Below are positions 1 through 7,185 of a stretch of 25,591 nt of DNA, one piece after another. The position numbers and the translations under genes are program-made. Source of the stretch: Neorhizobium sp. UBA7851. GTDB taxonomy: Bacteria > Pseudomonadota > Alphaproteobacteria > Rhizobiales > Rhizobiaceae. The DNA is taken from contig DLSX01000209.1 in assembly GCA_002500765.1 (NCBI GenBank), positions 1 through 25,591 on the forward strand, in the 5' to 3' direction. The notes below the pieces were generated by a model. The model had not been told where the DNA came from, made no database searches, and saw only the letters and a list, made by a program, of their open reading frames with translations. How positions within the stretch are numbered: position 1 is the stretch's first letter; the number at the start of each line of letters is the position of its first letter.

Positions 1-650
1 TCAATCTCGGCTATACCGAGATCAAGGCTCCGATTGCCGGACGCGTCGGCAAAATCGAGGTCACTGTCGGCAATCTGGTTGCCGGCGGCTCGACCTCTGC
101 GCCGCTGACGACGCTGGTTTCGGCCGATCCGATCTATGCGAGCTTCGATGCCGACGAACAGCTGATCACCCGTACGCTGGCGGAACTTCCGCTGGTCGAC
201 GGCCAGCCGGCGATCGAGCAGGTGCCGGTCGAGATCGCAACGCTCGCACCGGGCGCTGAACCGATCAAGGGACATCTGCAACTCATCGACAACCAGGTCG
301 CGGCCGGCACCGGCACGATCCGGGTGAGGGCGGTGTTCGGTAATCCGGGTGGGCGTTTGATCCCCGGCCAGTTCGTGCGGGTGCGCATGGGCGAACCTGC
401 GCCGATGGATCGCGTTCTCGTCAGCGAAAAGGCACTCGGCAATGACCAGGACAAGAAATTCGTCCTCGTGGTCGACGGCAAGAACACCGTCGCCTACCGC
501 CCGGTCGAACTGGGTGAGGCCATCGATGGCATGAGGATCGTTGAAAAAGGTCTGAATGCCGGCGACCGCATCATCGTCAATGGATTGCAGCGCGTGCGCC
601 CCGGCGCAACGGTCGAGCCGCAGGACGAAGCGAAACTCGCCTCGAAGTAA
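1..650 (+). CDS. RND efflux periplasmic adaptor subunit (HlyD/AcrA/MexE family), 3' part only
   Basis: The C-terminal about 215 residues of a membrane fusion protein that links an inner-membrane RND pump to an outer-membrane channel. The gene starts before the window; the first complete codon is at position 3 and the TAA stop ends at 650. The visible start (NLGYTEIKAPIAGRVG, then VTVGNLV) is the second half of the lipoyl-like hairpin domain typical of the family. It is followed by the beta-barrel part (LVSADPIYASFDADE; then NQVAAGTGTIRVRAVFGN) and the membrane-proximal domain, with the usual phrase PGQFVRVRMG. It lies 119 bp before the pump gene in the same direction, so the two very probably form one operon. 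The substrate cannot be read from the sequence. No outer-membrane TolC-type gene is in the window. Confidence 0.93.
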   Translation, partial: NLGYTEIKAPIAGRVGKIEVTVGNLVAGGSTSAPLTTLVSADPIYASFDADEQLITRTLAELPLVDGQPAIEQVPVEIATLAPGAEPIKGHLQLIDNQVAAGTGTIRVRAVFGNPGGRLIPGQFVRVRMGEPAPMDRVLVSEKALGNDQDKKFVLVVDGKNTVAYRPVELGEAIDGMRIVEKGLNAGDRIIVNGLQRVRPGATVEPQDEAKLASK

Positions 651-655
651 CAACC

Positions 656-738
656 GGGCCGGCCGACCGGCCCTTCCAAAACTGAACCAATCGATCGCCC
701 GCGGCAATGTGCTGCGGGCGCAGGGGCAGCCTATGCCC
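656..738 (+). repeat. three short hairpins between adaptor and pump genes
   Basis: The 119-bp gap between the adaptor stop and the pump start contains three potential stem-loops in a row. The first is a perfect 7-bp GC stem with a CCGA loop at 656-673. The second is a 9-bp stem with one mismatch at 698-718. The third is a 5-bp stem (GGGCA/TGCCC) at about 724-738. None has a following T-run, so they do not look like intrinsic terminators. They might tune transcript stability between the two pump components; that role is inference. Confidence 0.4.
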
Positions 739-769
739 TGAACGTCGCCCAGGAGAGAGGGCTTTCAAG

Positions 770-3700
770 ATGAACATATCCCGCTTCTTTATCGACAGAC
801 CGGTGTTTGCCGGGGTCCTGTCCATTCTCATCGTGGTTGCCGGCCTTCTCGGTCTGCGCGCGTTGCCGATTTCGGAATATCCGAATGTCGTGCCGCCATC
901 CGTGGTGGTGAAAGCGACCTATCCGGGTGCGAACCCTAAGGTCATCGCCGAAACCGTCGCGACACCGCTCGAAGAACAGATCAACGGCGTCGAGGACATG
1001 CTCTACATGTCCAGCCAGGCAACATCCGACGGCGTCATGACGCTGACGGTCACGTTCAAGCTCGGCACCGACCCCGACAAGGCGCAGCAGCTGGTGCAGA
1101 ACCGCGTCAGCCAGGCGGAACCGCGCCTGCCGACCGAAGTGCGTGCGCTTGGCATCACGACCGTGAAAAGCTCGCCCGACTTCATCATGGTGGTCAATCT
1201 GGTTTCCGATTCCGATCGCTATGACCTGACCTATCTGCGCAATTACGCGACGCTCAACATCAAGGATCGTCTGGCCCGCATTGAAGGTGTCGGCCAGGTG
1301 CAGATTTTTGGCGCCGGCGACTATTCGATGCGCATCTGGATCGATCCGCAGAAGGCCGCAGCGCTTTCGCTCGCCGCGAGCGATATCACCGAAGCAATCC
1401 GCGGGCAGAACGTGCAGGCTGCGGCAGGCACGATCGGCGCATCGCCGTCGCTCAAGGGTGTCGACCTGCAGTTGAACGTCAACGCGCAGGGCCGCCTGAC
1501 GACGCCGGAACAGTTCGGCAACATCATCGTCAAGACCGGTTCGAACGGTGAGATCACGCGTCTTCGCGACGTTGCCCGTATCGAACTCGGCGCTGCCGAT
1601 TATTCGCTACGGTCGCTTCTCGACGGCCAGCCGGCCGTGGCCATTCCGGTCCTGCAGGCACCGGGTTCGAACGCCATCGAAATCGCCGACCAGGTTCGCT
1701 CCACCATGGACGAACTGCAGAAGGCGATGCCCGAAGGCGTGAAATACGAGATCGTCTATGACACGACCAAGTTCGTGCGCTCGTCGATCGAAAAGGTCAT
1801 CGACACGCTTCTGGAAGCCGTGGCGCTGGTTGTTCTCGTCGTCATCATCTTCCTGCAGACCTGGCGCGCCTCGATCATTCCGCTGATCGCGGTTCCGGTC
1901 TCTGTCATCGGTACGTTTGCGGTCATGTATGCCTTCGGCTTCTCGATCAACGCGCTGACCCTGTTCGGGCTGGTGCTGGCGATCGGTATCGTCGTCGACG
2001 ACGCGATCGTGGTCGTCGAAAACGTCGAGCGAAACATCGAGAACGGCCTAAGTCCCCGTGAGGCGACTTACAAGGCGATGAGCGAAGTGTCCGGTCCGAT
2101 CATCGCGATCGCGCTGGTTCTGGTCGCGGTCTTCGTTCCGCTCGCCTTCATTACCGGCCTTTCGGGTCAGTTCTATCGCCAGTTCGCCCTGACGATCGCC
2201 ATCTCTACGGTTATTTCCGCGATCAACTCGCTCACCCTGTCTCCGGCTCTTGCGGCTCTTCTCCTGAAGGATCACCATGCGCCGAAGGACTGGCTGACGC
2301 GTGGCATGGACAAGGTCTTCGGCTGGTTCTTCCGTGGCTTCAACCGGGGTTTCGGTAAGGCAGCCAATGGTTATGGCCGCTCGGTCGGCGGGCTTCTGTC
2401 GCGCAAGAGCATCGTCATGGTGATCTACCTGGCTCTGGTCGGTGCGACCTACGGCATGTTTTCCGCCGTTCCCGGCGGTTTCGTACCGGCGCAAGACAAG
2501 CAGTATCTGATCGGCTTTGCCCAGCTTCCAGACGGTGCGACCCTCGACCGAACGGAAGACGTGATCAAGCGGATGAGCGATATCGCCATGGAACAGCCGG
2601 GCGTCGAACATGCGATCGCCTTCCCGGGCCTGTCGATCAACGGTTTCACCATCGGCTCCAACTCGGGCATCGTGTTCGCCGTGCTTGACGATTTCGACAA
2701 GCGCAAGACGCCGGAGCTTTCCGGTGGCGCTATCGCCATGGCGCTGAACCAGAAATATGCCGGTATCCAGGATGCGTTCATCGCCATGTTCCCGCCGCCG
2801 CCGGTCAACGGCCTCGGCACGACGGGCGGCTTCAAGCTGCAGATCGAGGATCGCGCCGGCTACGGTTACGAGGCTCTCGACGAGGCAACCAAGGCCGTGA
2901 TGGCAAAGGCCATGGCCGCACCGGAACTGACGGGCGTGTTCTCGAGCTTCCAGATCAACGTGCCGCAGCTTTATGCCGACCTTGATCGTGCCCGTGCGGA
3001 ACAGCTGGGTGTCTCCGTTCAGGATGTGTTCGAGACACTGCAGATCTATCTCGGTTCGCTCTATGTGAACGACTTCAACGCCTTCGGCCGCACCTACAGC
3101 GTCCGTGTCCAGGCGGATGCGCAATATCGCGCCAAGGCCGAGGATATCGGCCAGCTGAAGGTCCGTTCCCAGTCCGGCGAGATGATCCCGCTCTCGGCCC
3201 TGCTGAAGGTCGATGCATCGGCTGGTCCTGAACGGACGACCCGTTACAACGGCTTCCTGTCGTCCGATATCAACGGCGCTCCGGCACCGGGTTATTCGTC
3301 GGGGCAGGCGGAGGCTGCGATCACCAAGATCCTGGCGGAAACCTTGCCCTCGGGTATCGACTTCGAATGGACGGACCTGACCTATCAGCAGATCCTTGCC
3401 GGCAATTCGAGCCTCATCGTCTTTCCGCTGGCACTGCTGCTCGTCTATCTCGTGCTGGCTGCCCAGTACGAGAGCCTGACACTGCCGATCGCGATCATCA
3501 TGATCGTGCCGATGGGTGTACTGGCAGCGCTGACAGGCGTGTGGCTGACCGGCGGCGACAACAACATCTTCACCCAGATAGGACTGGTGGTGTTGGTGGG
3601 GCTATCGGCGAAAAACGCGATCCTGATCGTCGAGTTTGCCCGCGAACTCGAACTTGCCGGACGCAAGCCCTTCGAGGCTGCGGTCGAGGCAAGCCGGTTG

Positions 3701-3952
3701 CGCCTTCGCCCGATCCTGATGACGTCGATGGCGTTCATCATGGGCGTGGTGCCGCTGGTGATCTCGACCGGTGCCGGTGCGGAAATGCGTGCCGCCATGG
3801 GTGTGGCCGTCTTCTCCGGCATGATCGGCGTCACCTTCTTCGGCATCTTCATGACGCCGGTCTTCTACATGCTGGCGCGCGCCATGACGGGTAACCGTCC
3901 GCTGCGCCACCATAATACCGAGGTTGCGCCCGCTCTCTCCCCGGCAGAGTAG
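770..3952 (+). CDS. RND family multidrug efflux permease (HAE1, MexF/BepG-like)
   Basis: A 1060-residue proton-driven inner-membrane drug exporter, full length for the AcrB/MexF family. I chose the ATG at 770 because AGGAGAG lies just upstream (751-757) and the protein then begins MNISRFFIDRPVFA, the classic start of HAE1 pumps. The proton-relay residues are present: adjacent aspartates D410/D411 in the TM4 motif GIVVDDAIVVVEN and K948 in the TM10 motif GLSAKNAIL. The two large periplasmic loops follow TM1 (PISEYPNVVPPSVVV onward) and TM7. The phrase PPPPVNGLGTTGGFK is typical of the porter domain in the MexF/BepG branch. It should assemble as a trimer with the adaptor encoded just upstream. 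A GC-rich hairpin (3961-3992) follows the gene. Which drugs it moves is not visible. Confidence 0.96.
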   Translation: MNISRFFIDRPVFAGVLSILIVVAGLLGLRALPISEYPNVVPPSVVVKATYPGANPKVIAETVATPLEEQINGVEDMLYMSSQATSDGVMTLTVTFKLGTDPDKAQQLVQNRVSQAEPRLPTEVRALGITTVKSSPDFIMVVNLVSDSDRYDLTYLRNYATLNIKDRLARIEGVGQVQIFGAGDYSMRIWIDPQKAAALSLAASDITEAIRGQNVQAAAGTIGASPSLKGVDLQLNVNAQGRLTTPEQFGNIIVKTGSNGEITRLRDVARIELGAADYSLRSLLDGQPAVAIPVLQAPGSNAIEIADQVRSTMDELQKAMPEGVKYEIVYDTTKFVRSSIEKVIDTLLEAVALVVLVVIIFLQTWRASIIPLIAVPVSVIGTFAVMYAFGFSINALTLFGLVLAIGIVVDDAIVVVENVERNIENGLSPREATYKAMSEVSGPIIAIALVLVAVFVPLAFITGLSGQFYRQFALTIAISTVISAINSLTLSPALAALLLKDHHAPKDWLTRGMDKVFGWFFRGFNRGFGKAANGYGRSVGGLLSRKSIVMVIYLALVGATYGMFSAVPGGFVPAQDKQYLIGFAQLPDGATLDRTEDVIKRMSDIAMEQPGVEHAIAFPGLSINGFTIGSNSGIVFAVLDDFDKRKTPELSGGAIAMALNQKYAGIQDAFIAMFPPPPVNGLGTTGGFKLQIEDRAGYGYEALDEATKAVMAKAMAAPELTGVFSSFQINVPQLYADLDRARAEQLGVSVQDVFETLQIYLGSLYVNDFNAFGRTYSVRVQADAQYRAKAEDIGQLKVRSQSGEMIPLSALLKVDASAGPERTTRYNGFLSSDINGAPAPGYSSGQAEAAITKILAETLPSGIDFEWTDLTYQQILAGNSSLIVFPLALLLVYLVLAAQYESLTLPIAIIMIVPMGVLAALTGVWLTGGDNNIFTQIGLVVLVGLSAKNAILIVEFARELELAGRKPFEAAVEASRLRLRPILMTSMAFIMGVVPLVISTGAGAEMRAAMGVAVFSGMIGVTFFGIFMTPVFYMLARAMTGNRPLRHHNTEVAPALSPAE

Positions 3953-3960
3953 GCAGCACG

Positions 3961-3992
3961 GCCGCGCGGGCATCTCTCTCCGTCCGCGCGGC
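3961..3992. terminator. GC-rich hairpin between convergent genes
   Basis: A perfect 9-bp stem (GCCGCGCGG at 3961-3969 with its complement at 3984-3992) and a 14-nt loop lie between the end of the RND pump gene and the end of the convergent SDR gene. No T-run is present on either side, so intrinsic termination is uncertain. The position suggests a shared two-way 3'-end structure. Confidence 0.45.
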
Positions 3993-4000
3993 ATTCCATG

Positions 4001-4771
4001 TCAGAGCATTCCGCCGTCGATGACCAGCGTTTGCGCGGTCATGGCGGCGGACGCATCTGACGCCAGGAAAAGGCAGGGGCCGACCAGATCAGTGCCGTCA
4101 AGGGTTCGTTTCATGCATTGCCGGCCGAGCATCGCGGCGATGCTTTCCTCCGTCAGCCACAGGCGTTTCTGTCTTTCGGTGATGATCATTCCGGGCAGGA
4201 TCGCGTTGACGCGGATCCCTTCGGGACCGAGCTTTCCGGCAAGGCTCTTGGTCAGCCCGATGATGGCGGCCTTGGCGGTCGTATAGGCCGGCATGTTGCC
4301 CGTGTTGAGCAGGTAGGAAATCGACGAGAAATTGACGATCGCACCGCCGCCGATCTCTCGGATGAACGGCACGGCTGCCTGCGACACGAAGAACATCTGC
4401 TTCAGGTTGATCGCCTGGCTTTTGTCCCAATAGTCTTCGGTAATATCCTCAAGACTGCGCCTGTCATCCCATCCGGCATTGTTGACCAGCACCGACAGTG
4501 AACCGAGACGCTCTGCTGCCTCGCGGACCGCCGCCTGGGCGTCCTCCACACTTGAGAGATCCGCACGGACGAACAGCGGCTTGTGGGTCGCGTCCTTCGC
4601 CAGTTGCTCGACCAGCGCCAGGCTCGGTTCCTCCGCGATGTCGATGAAGGCGACTTTGGCGCCTTGTTTCACAAAACCTTCGACGAGTGCGGCGCCGATC
4701 CCCGAGCCGCCGCCGGTGATCAGGATGCCGCGGTCTTTCAGATCGGCATGGCTTACGGATGGGTATGGCAA
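4001..4771 (-). CDS. SDR family NAD(P)-dependent oxidoreductase
   Basis: A 256-residue classical short-chain dehydrogenase/reductase, a normal length. The Rossmann cofactor motif TGGGSGIG is at residues 19-26, the NNAG motif at 97-100, and the catalytic triad is S150, Y163 and K167 (YTTAK). An acidic residue after beta-2 (FIDIAEE, D44) suggests NAD over NADP. The C-terminus FLASDASAAMTAQTLVIDGG is that of SDRs acting on sugars, polyols or secondary alcohols, but the substrate cannot be named. The start is a TTG at 4771, supported by a strong AGGGAGG Shine-Dalgarno 5-6 nt upstream (4777-4783 on the top strand). It is divergent from the HAD phosphatase gene, with a 135-bp shared upstream region. 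A joint role in carbohydrate or polyol metabolism is possible but inferred from neighbourhood only. Confidence 0.92.
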   Translation of the reverse strand: MPYPSVSHADLKDRGILITGGGSGIGAALVEGFVKQGAKVAFIDIAEEPSLALVEQLAKDATHKPLFVRADLSSVEDAQAAVREAAERLGSLSVLVNNAGWDDRRSLEDITEDYWDKSQAINLKQMFFVSQAAVPFIREIGGGAIVNFSSISYLLNTGNMPAYTTAKAAIIGLTKSLAGKLGPEGIRVNAILPGMIITERQKRLWLTEESIAAMLGRQCMKRTLDGTDLVGPCLFLASDASAAMTAQTLVIDGGML

Positions 4772-4784
4772 ATGATCCTCCCTA

Positions 4785-4906
4785 AAATATCCCGCGGCAA
4801 ACTTACCCGGATGGATGAAAAATTCACGGGAATATTTGCGCCTGCGACACTTGCAAGATAGTCATGGAATTCCCGCCATTTGCCACTCATCTAGAGAGGA
4901 ATTCCC
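4785..4906. promoter_or_regulatory. divergent promoter region with inverted and direct repeats
   Basis: Between the TTG starts of the SDR and HAD genes lie two repeat pairs. One is an inverted pair, AAATATCCCG (4785-4794) against CGGGAATATTT (4827-4837), differing by one extra base. The other is a direct pair of GGAATTCCC at 4866-4874 and 4898-4906, 32 bp apart, about three helical turns. The second GGAATTCCC copy begins at the HAD Shine-Dalgarno and ends at its start codon. Such spacing fits operator sites for a dimeric regulator, but no regulator gene is nearby and I cannot assign a family. Confidence 0.3.
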
Positions 4907-5587
4907 TTGTCTTCTGCCGCTTCCGCCAAGACCGTCCTGCCGTCGCGCGACTATGCCGCCTTCCTCTTCGACATGGATGGCACGATCCTGAGTTCGACGG
5001 CGGCCGCAGAGCGGGTCTGGGGCAAATGGGCAGAGGGAATGGGACTGGATGTGGAAAAATTCCTGCCGACCATGCATGGCCGTCGCGGCATCGATACGAT
5101 CACCGATCTGAACCTTCCGGGCGTCGATCCGATCGTCGAGGCGGAAAAGATACTTCAGGGAGAAATCGATGATGTGGAAGGCGTCGTACCGCTTGGCGGC
5201 GCTGCCGAGTTCCTGAAGCAGCTGCCGGTCGAACGCTGGGCGATCGTCACGTCGTCGCCGCTGGAACTGGCCAAGGCAAGGCTCGCGGCTGCGGGTATCC
5301 CGGTGCCGAAATATCTCGTCACTGCGGAAGATGTCACCATCGGCAAGCCTAACCCGCAGGGCTATCGTCTCGGTGCCGAACGGCTCGGTTTCAGCCCGAG
5401 CGACGTACTTGTATTCGAGGACGTGCCGGCGGGCATTCAGGCGGGCGAGGCGGCTGGGGCAGAGGTCATGGTGATCACGGCAACCCACAGCCATCCGGTC
5501 GGAGGCGGTCAGTATCGTATGAGCGACTACACGGCCGTCGCCCCGCATGTGGCGAGCGACGGCCGTCTGTCATTTCGGCTAAGGTAA
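4907..5587 (+). CDS. HAD-IA family sugar/polyol-phosphate phosphatase-like hydrolase
   Basis: A 226-residue haloacid dehalogenase superfamily hydrolase with all four motifs. Motif I is FDMDGT with nucleophile D22 and acid/base D24. Motif II is TSS at 115-117, motif III is K147 in IGKPNP, and motif IV is E171-D172 in VFEDVPAGIQAG. An alpha-helical cap lies between motif I and motif II (residues about 30-95). This pattern matches the subgroup of small phosphatases acting on sugar or polyol phosphates (2-deoxyglucose-6-phosphatase, sorbitol-6-phosphatase, YfbT types). The exact substrate is not determinable. No in-frame ATG is suitable; TTG at 4907 has GAGAGGA 6 nt upstream. The gene ends only 6 bp before the end of the convergent permease gene. 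Confidence 0.9.
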   Translation: MSSAASAKTVLPSRDYAAFLFDMDGTILSSTAAAERVWGKWAEGMGLDVEKFLPTMHGRRGIDTITDLNLPGVDPIVEAEKILQGEIDDVEGVVPLGGAAEFLKQLPVERWAIVTSSPLELAKARLAAAGIPVPKYLVTAEDVTIGKPNPQGYRLGAERLGFSPSDVLVFEDVPAGIQAGEAAGAEVMVITATHSHPVGGGQYRMSDYTAVAPHVASDGRLSFRLR

Positions 5588-5593
5588 TCCGGC

Positions 5594-6955
5594 TTACGTC
5601 GACTGGTTCGCCGTGCGCATGACTTGCACCGTGGCGAACCAGAGTACTGTTCCCAGAACGAGAAGGCAGCCTGCGATCACATACTGAATCGGATCGCGGC
5701 CGGTCCAGGGGCCTGCCAGAAAGGCGCAGGTGACAGCGCCGAGCACTGGCAGGATGGTCGGCGTGCGAAAATGCTTGTGGCTGACCGTATCCTTCCTGAG
5801 GACGAGAACGGCGACATTGACGATCGCGAAGACGCAGAGCAGCAGCAGTGCCGTCGTACCGCCGAGTTCCTTCACGCCGCCGGCAAACAGGATCAGCGCC
5901 ACCGCCAGCAGCGAGGTGAAGATGATCGCGACATAAGGCGTCCGGCGTCCCGCATGAACCTTGCCGAGCGAGGCGGGAAGGACGCCTTCGCGGCTCATGC
6001 CGTAGAGCAGGCGGCTCGCCATCATCATGTTGATCAGCGCAGAGTTCGCGACGGCAAACATGGTGATGATGGCGAAGACGCCGATCGGAAAGCCCGGCGC
6101 ACCCGCCTGAATGACTTTCAGGAGCGGGGTCTCACCCTCGCCGAGTTCGGCTGCCGGTACCAGCGTGATGGCGGAAATCGCCACGAGAACGTAGATGATC
6201 CCGGTAATTGCCAGTCCGCCAAGCAGGACCTTTGGAAATATCTTGCTGGGCTTCTTGCATTCCTCGGCCATGTTGACCGAATCCTCGAAGCCGACCATAG
6301 CGAAGAAGGCGAGGGTAGTCGCAGCCACGACCGGCCAGAACGCGCCACCGCCTTCGGGTGCCTCGAAGGTCCAGGCGCGCGACACGTCGCCCTGGCCACC
6401 GGCAATCGCCCACAGACCGATGCCGATGATCATCAGCAGGCCGGTCAGTTCGACGACGGTCAGGAGCACGTTCAGTTTGACACTTTCGCCGACGCCACGG
6501 AAATTGATCGCGGCAACGAGCGCGATAAAGCCCACGGCGATCAGCGGCACGCCGAATGCTCCGAGATCCAGGCCGATGGAGGTCGAGAAATTGGCGGCGA
6601 AGGCGCGTGACGCGGTAGCGGCCGAGGTGATGCCGGAAGACATGACGGCGAAGGCGACCAGGAATGTCACGAAGTGGATGCCGAAGGCCTTGTGCGTATA
6701 GAGAGCCGCACCGGCGGCCTGCGGATATTTGGTGACCAGTTCGAGATAGCTGCAGGCCGTCAGCAGCGCGACGATGAAGGCGATCAGGAATGGAAGCCAG
6801 ACGACGCCTCCGACTTCCGCGGCCACCTGTCCGGTCAGCGCATAGATGCCGGTACCCAGAATGTCGCCGACAATGAAAAGGAGCAGCAGGCCGGGTCCCA
6901 TCACCCGCTTCAGCTCATGGCGCTCCTCGCCATCCTCCTTGGTGATATTCTCCAT
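5594..6955 (-). CDS. APC family amino acid permease
   Basis: A 453-residue integral membrane transporter of the amino acid-polyamine-organocation superfamily, with about 12 hydrophobic segments. The first helix has the unwound substrate-binding motif typical of the family (GDILGTGIYALTG, residues 30-42), preceded by a charged cytoplasmic N-terminus. Helix 6 has the phrase FFAMVGFEDSVNMAEECKKP, which is typical of the CAT/YfnA-like branch and suggests import of a neutral or cationic amino acid; the precise substrate is unknown. The ATG at 6955 is preceded by GGGAGGA at a reasonable distance. The upstream region (6956-7123) contains no gene; a promoter is expected there but I cannot point to a clear box. 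Confidence 0.92.
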   Translation of the reverse strand: MENITKEDGEERHELKRVMGPGLLLLFIVGDILGTGIYALTGQVAAEVGGVVWLPFLIAFIVALLTACSYLELVTKYPQAAGAALYTHKAFGIHFVTFLVAFAVMSSGITSAATASRAFAANFSTSIGLDLGAFGVPLIAVGFIALVAAINFRGVGESVKLNVLLTVVELTGLLMIIGIGLWAIAGGQGDVSRAWTFEAPEGGGAFWPVVAATTLAFFAMVGFEDSVNMAEECKKPSKIFPKVLLGGLAITGIIYVLVAISAITLVPAAELGEGETPLLKVIQAGAPGFPIGVFAIITMFAVANSALINMMMASRLLYGMSREGVLPASLGKVHAGRRTPYVAIIFTSLLAVALILFAGGVKELGGTTALLLLCVFAIVNVAVLVLRKDTVSHKHFRTPTILPVLGAVTCAFLAGPWTGRDPIQYVIAGCLLVLGTVLWFATVQVMRTANQST

Positions 6956-7123
6956 GCCTTGATCCTCCCAGCAGCGAATTTATCGCGGATAATGGATGTC
7001 GAGGGATCAAGGTTCCATCGAAGGCTATCGGTCACGATACCTGACCTTCGGTCATATATTCAGCAATCCCAGTGAGATAGCCGTCAGGGCGGCATGATGT
7101 GCTGCCTTGGCGATTGCGGCGAA

Positions 7124-7163
7124 AGGCCAAAAAGCAAAAGGGGCGGAATTCGTTCCGCCCCTT
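7124..7163 (-). terminator. intrinsic terminator of secDF
   Basis: An 11-bp perfect stem (7138-7148 with 7153-7163) closed by a 4-nt loop. On the minus strand it is followed by TTTTGCTTTTT, a good Rho-independent terminator 22 bp beyond the secDF stop codon. Confidence 0.85.
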
Positions 7164-7185
7164 CGCCTGTCTTAATATGTCCGGA

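Noticed and set aside
2048..3124. 358-codon minus-strand frame inside the RND pump gene
   Set aside because: Antisense to a conserved transporter; low-complexity charged sequence without motifs.
5624..6610. 328-codon plus-strand frame antisense to the APC permease
   Set aside because: Charged shadow frame of a membrane protein gene; no motif.
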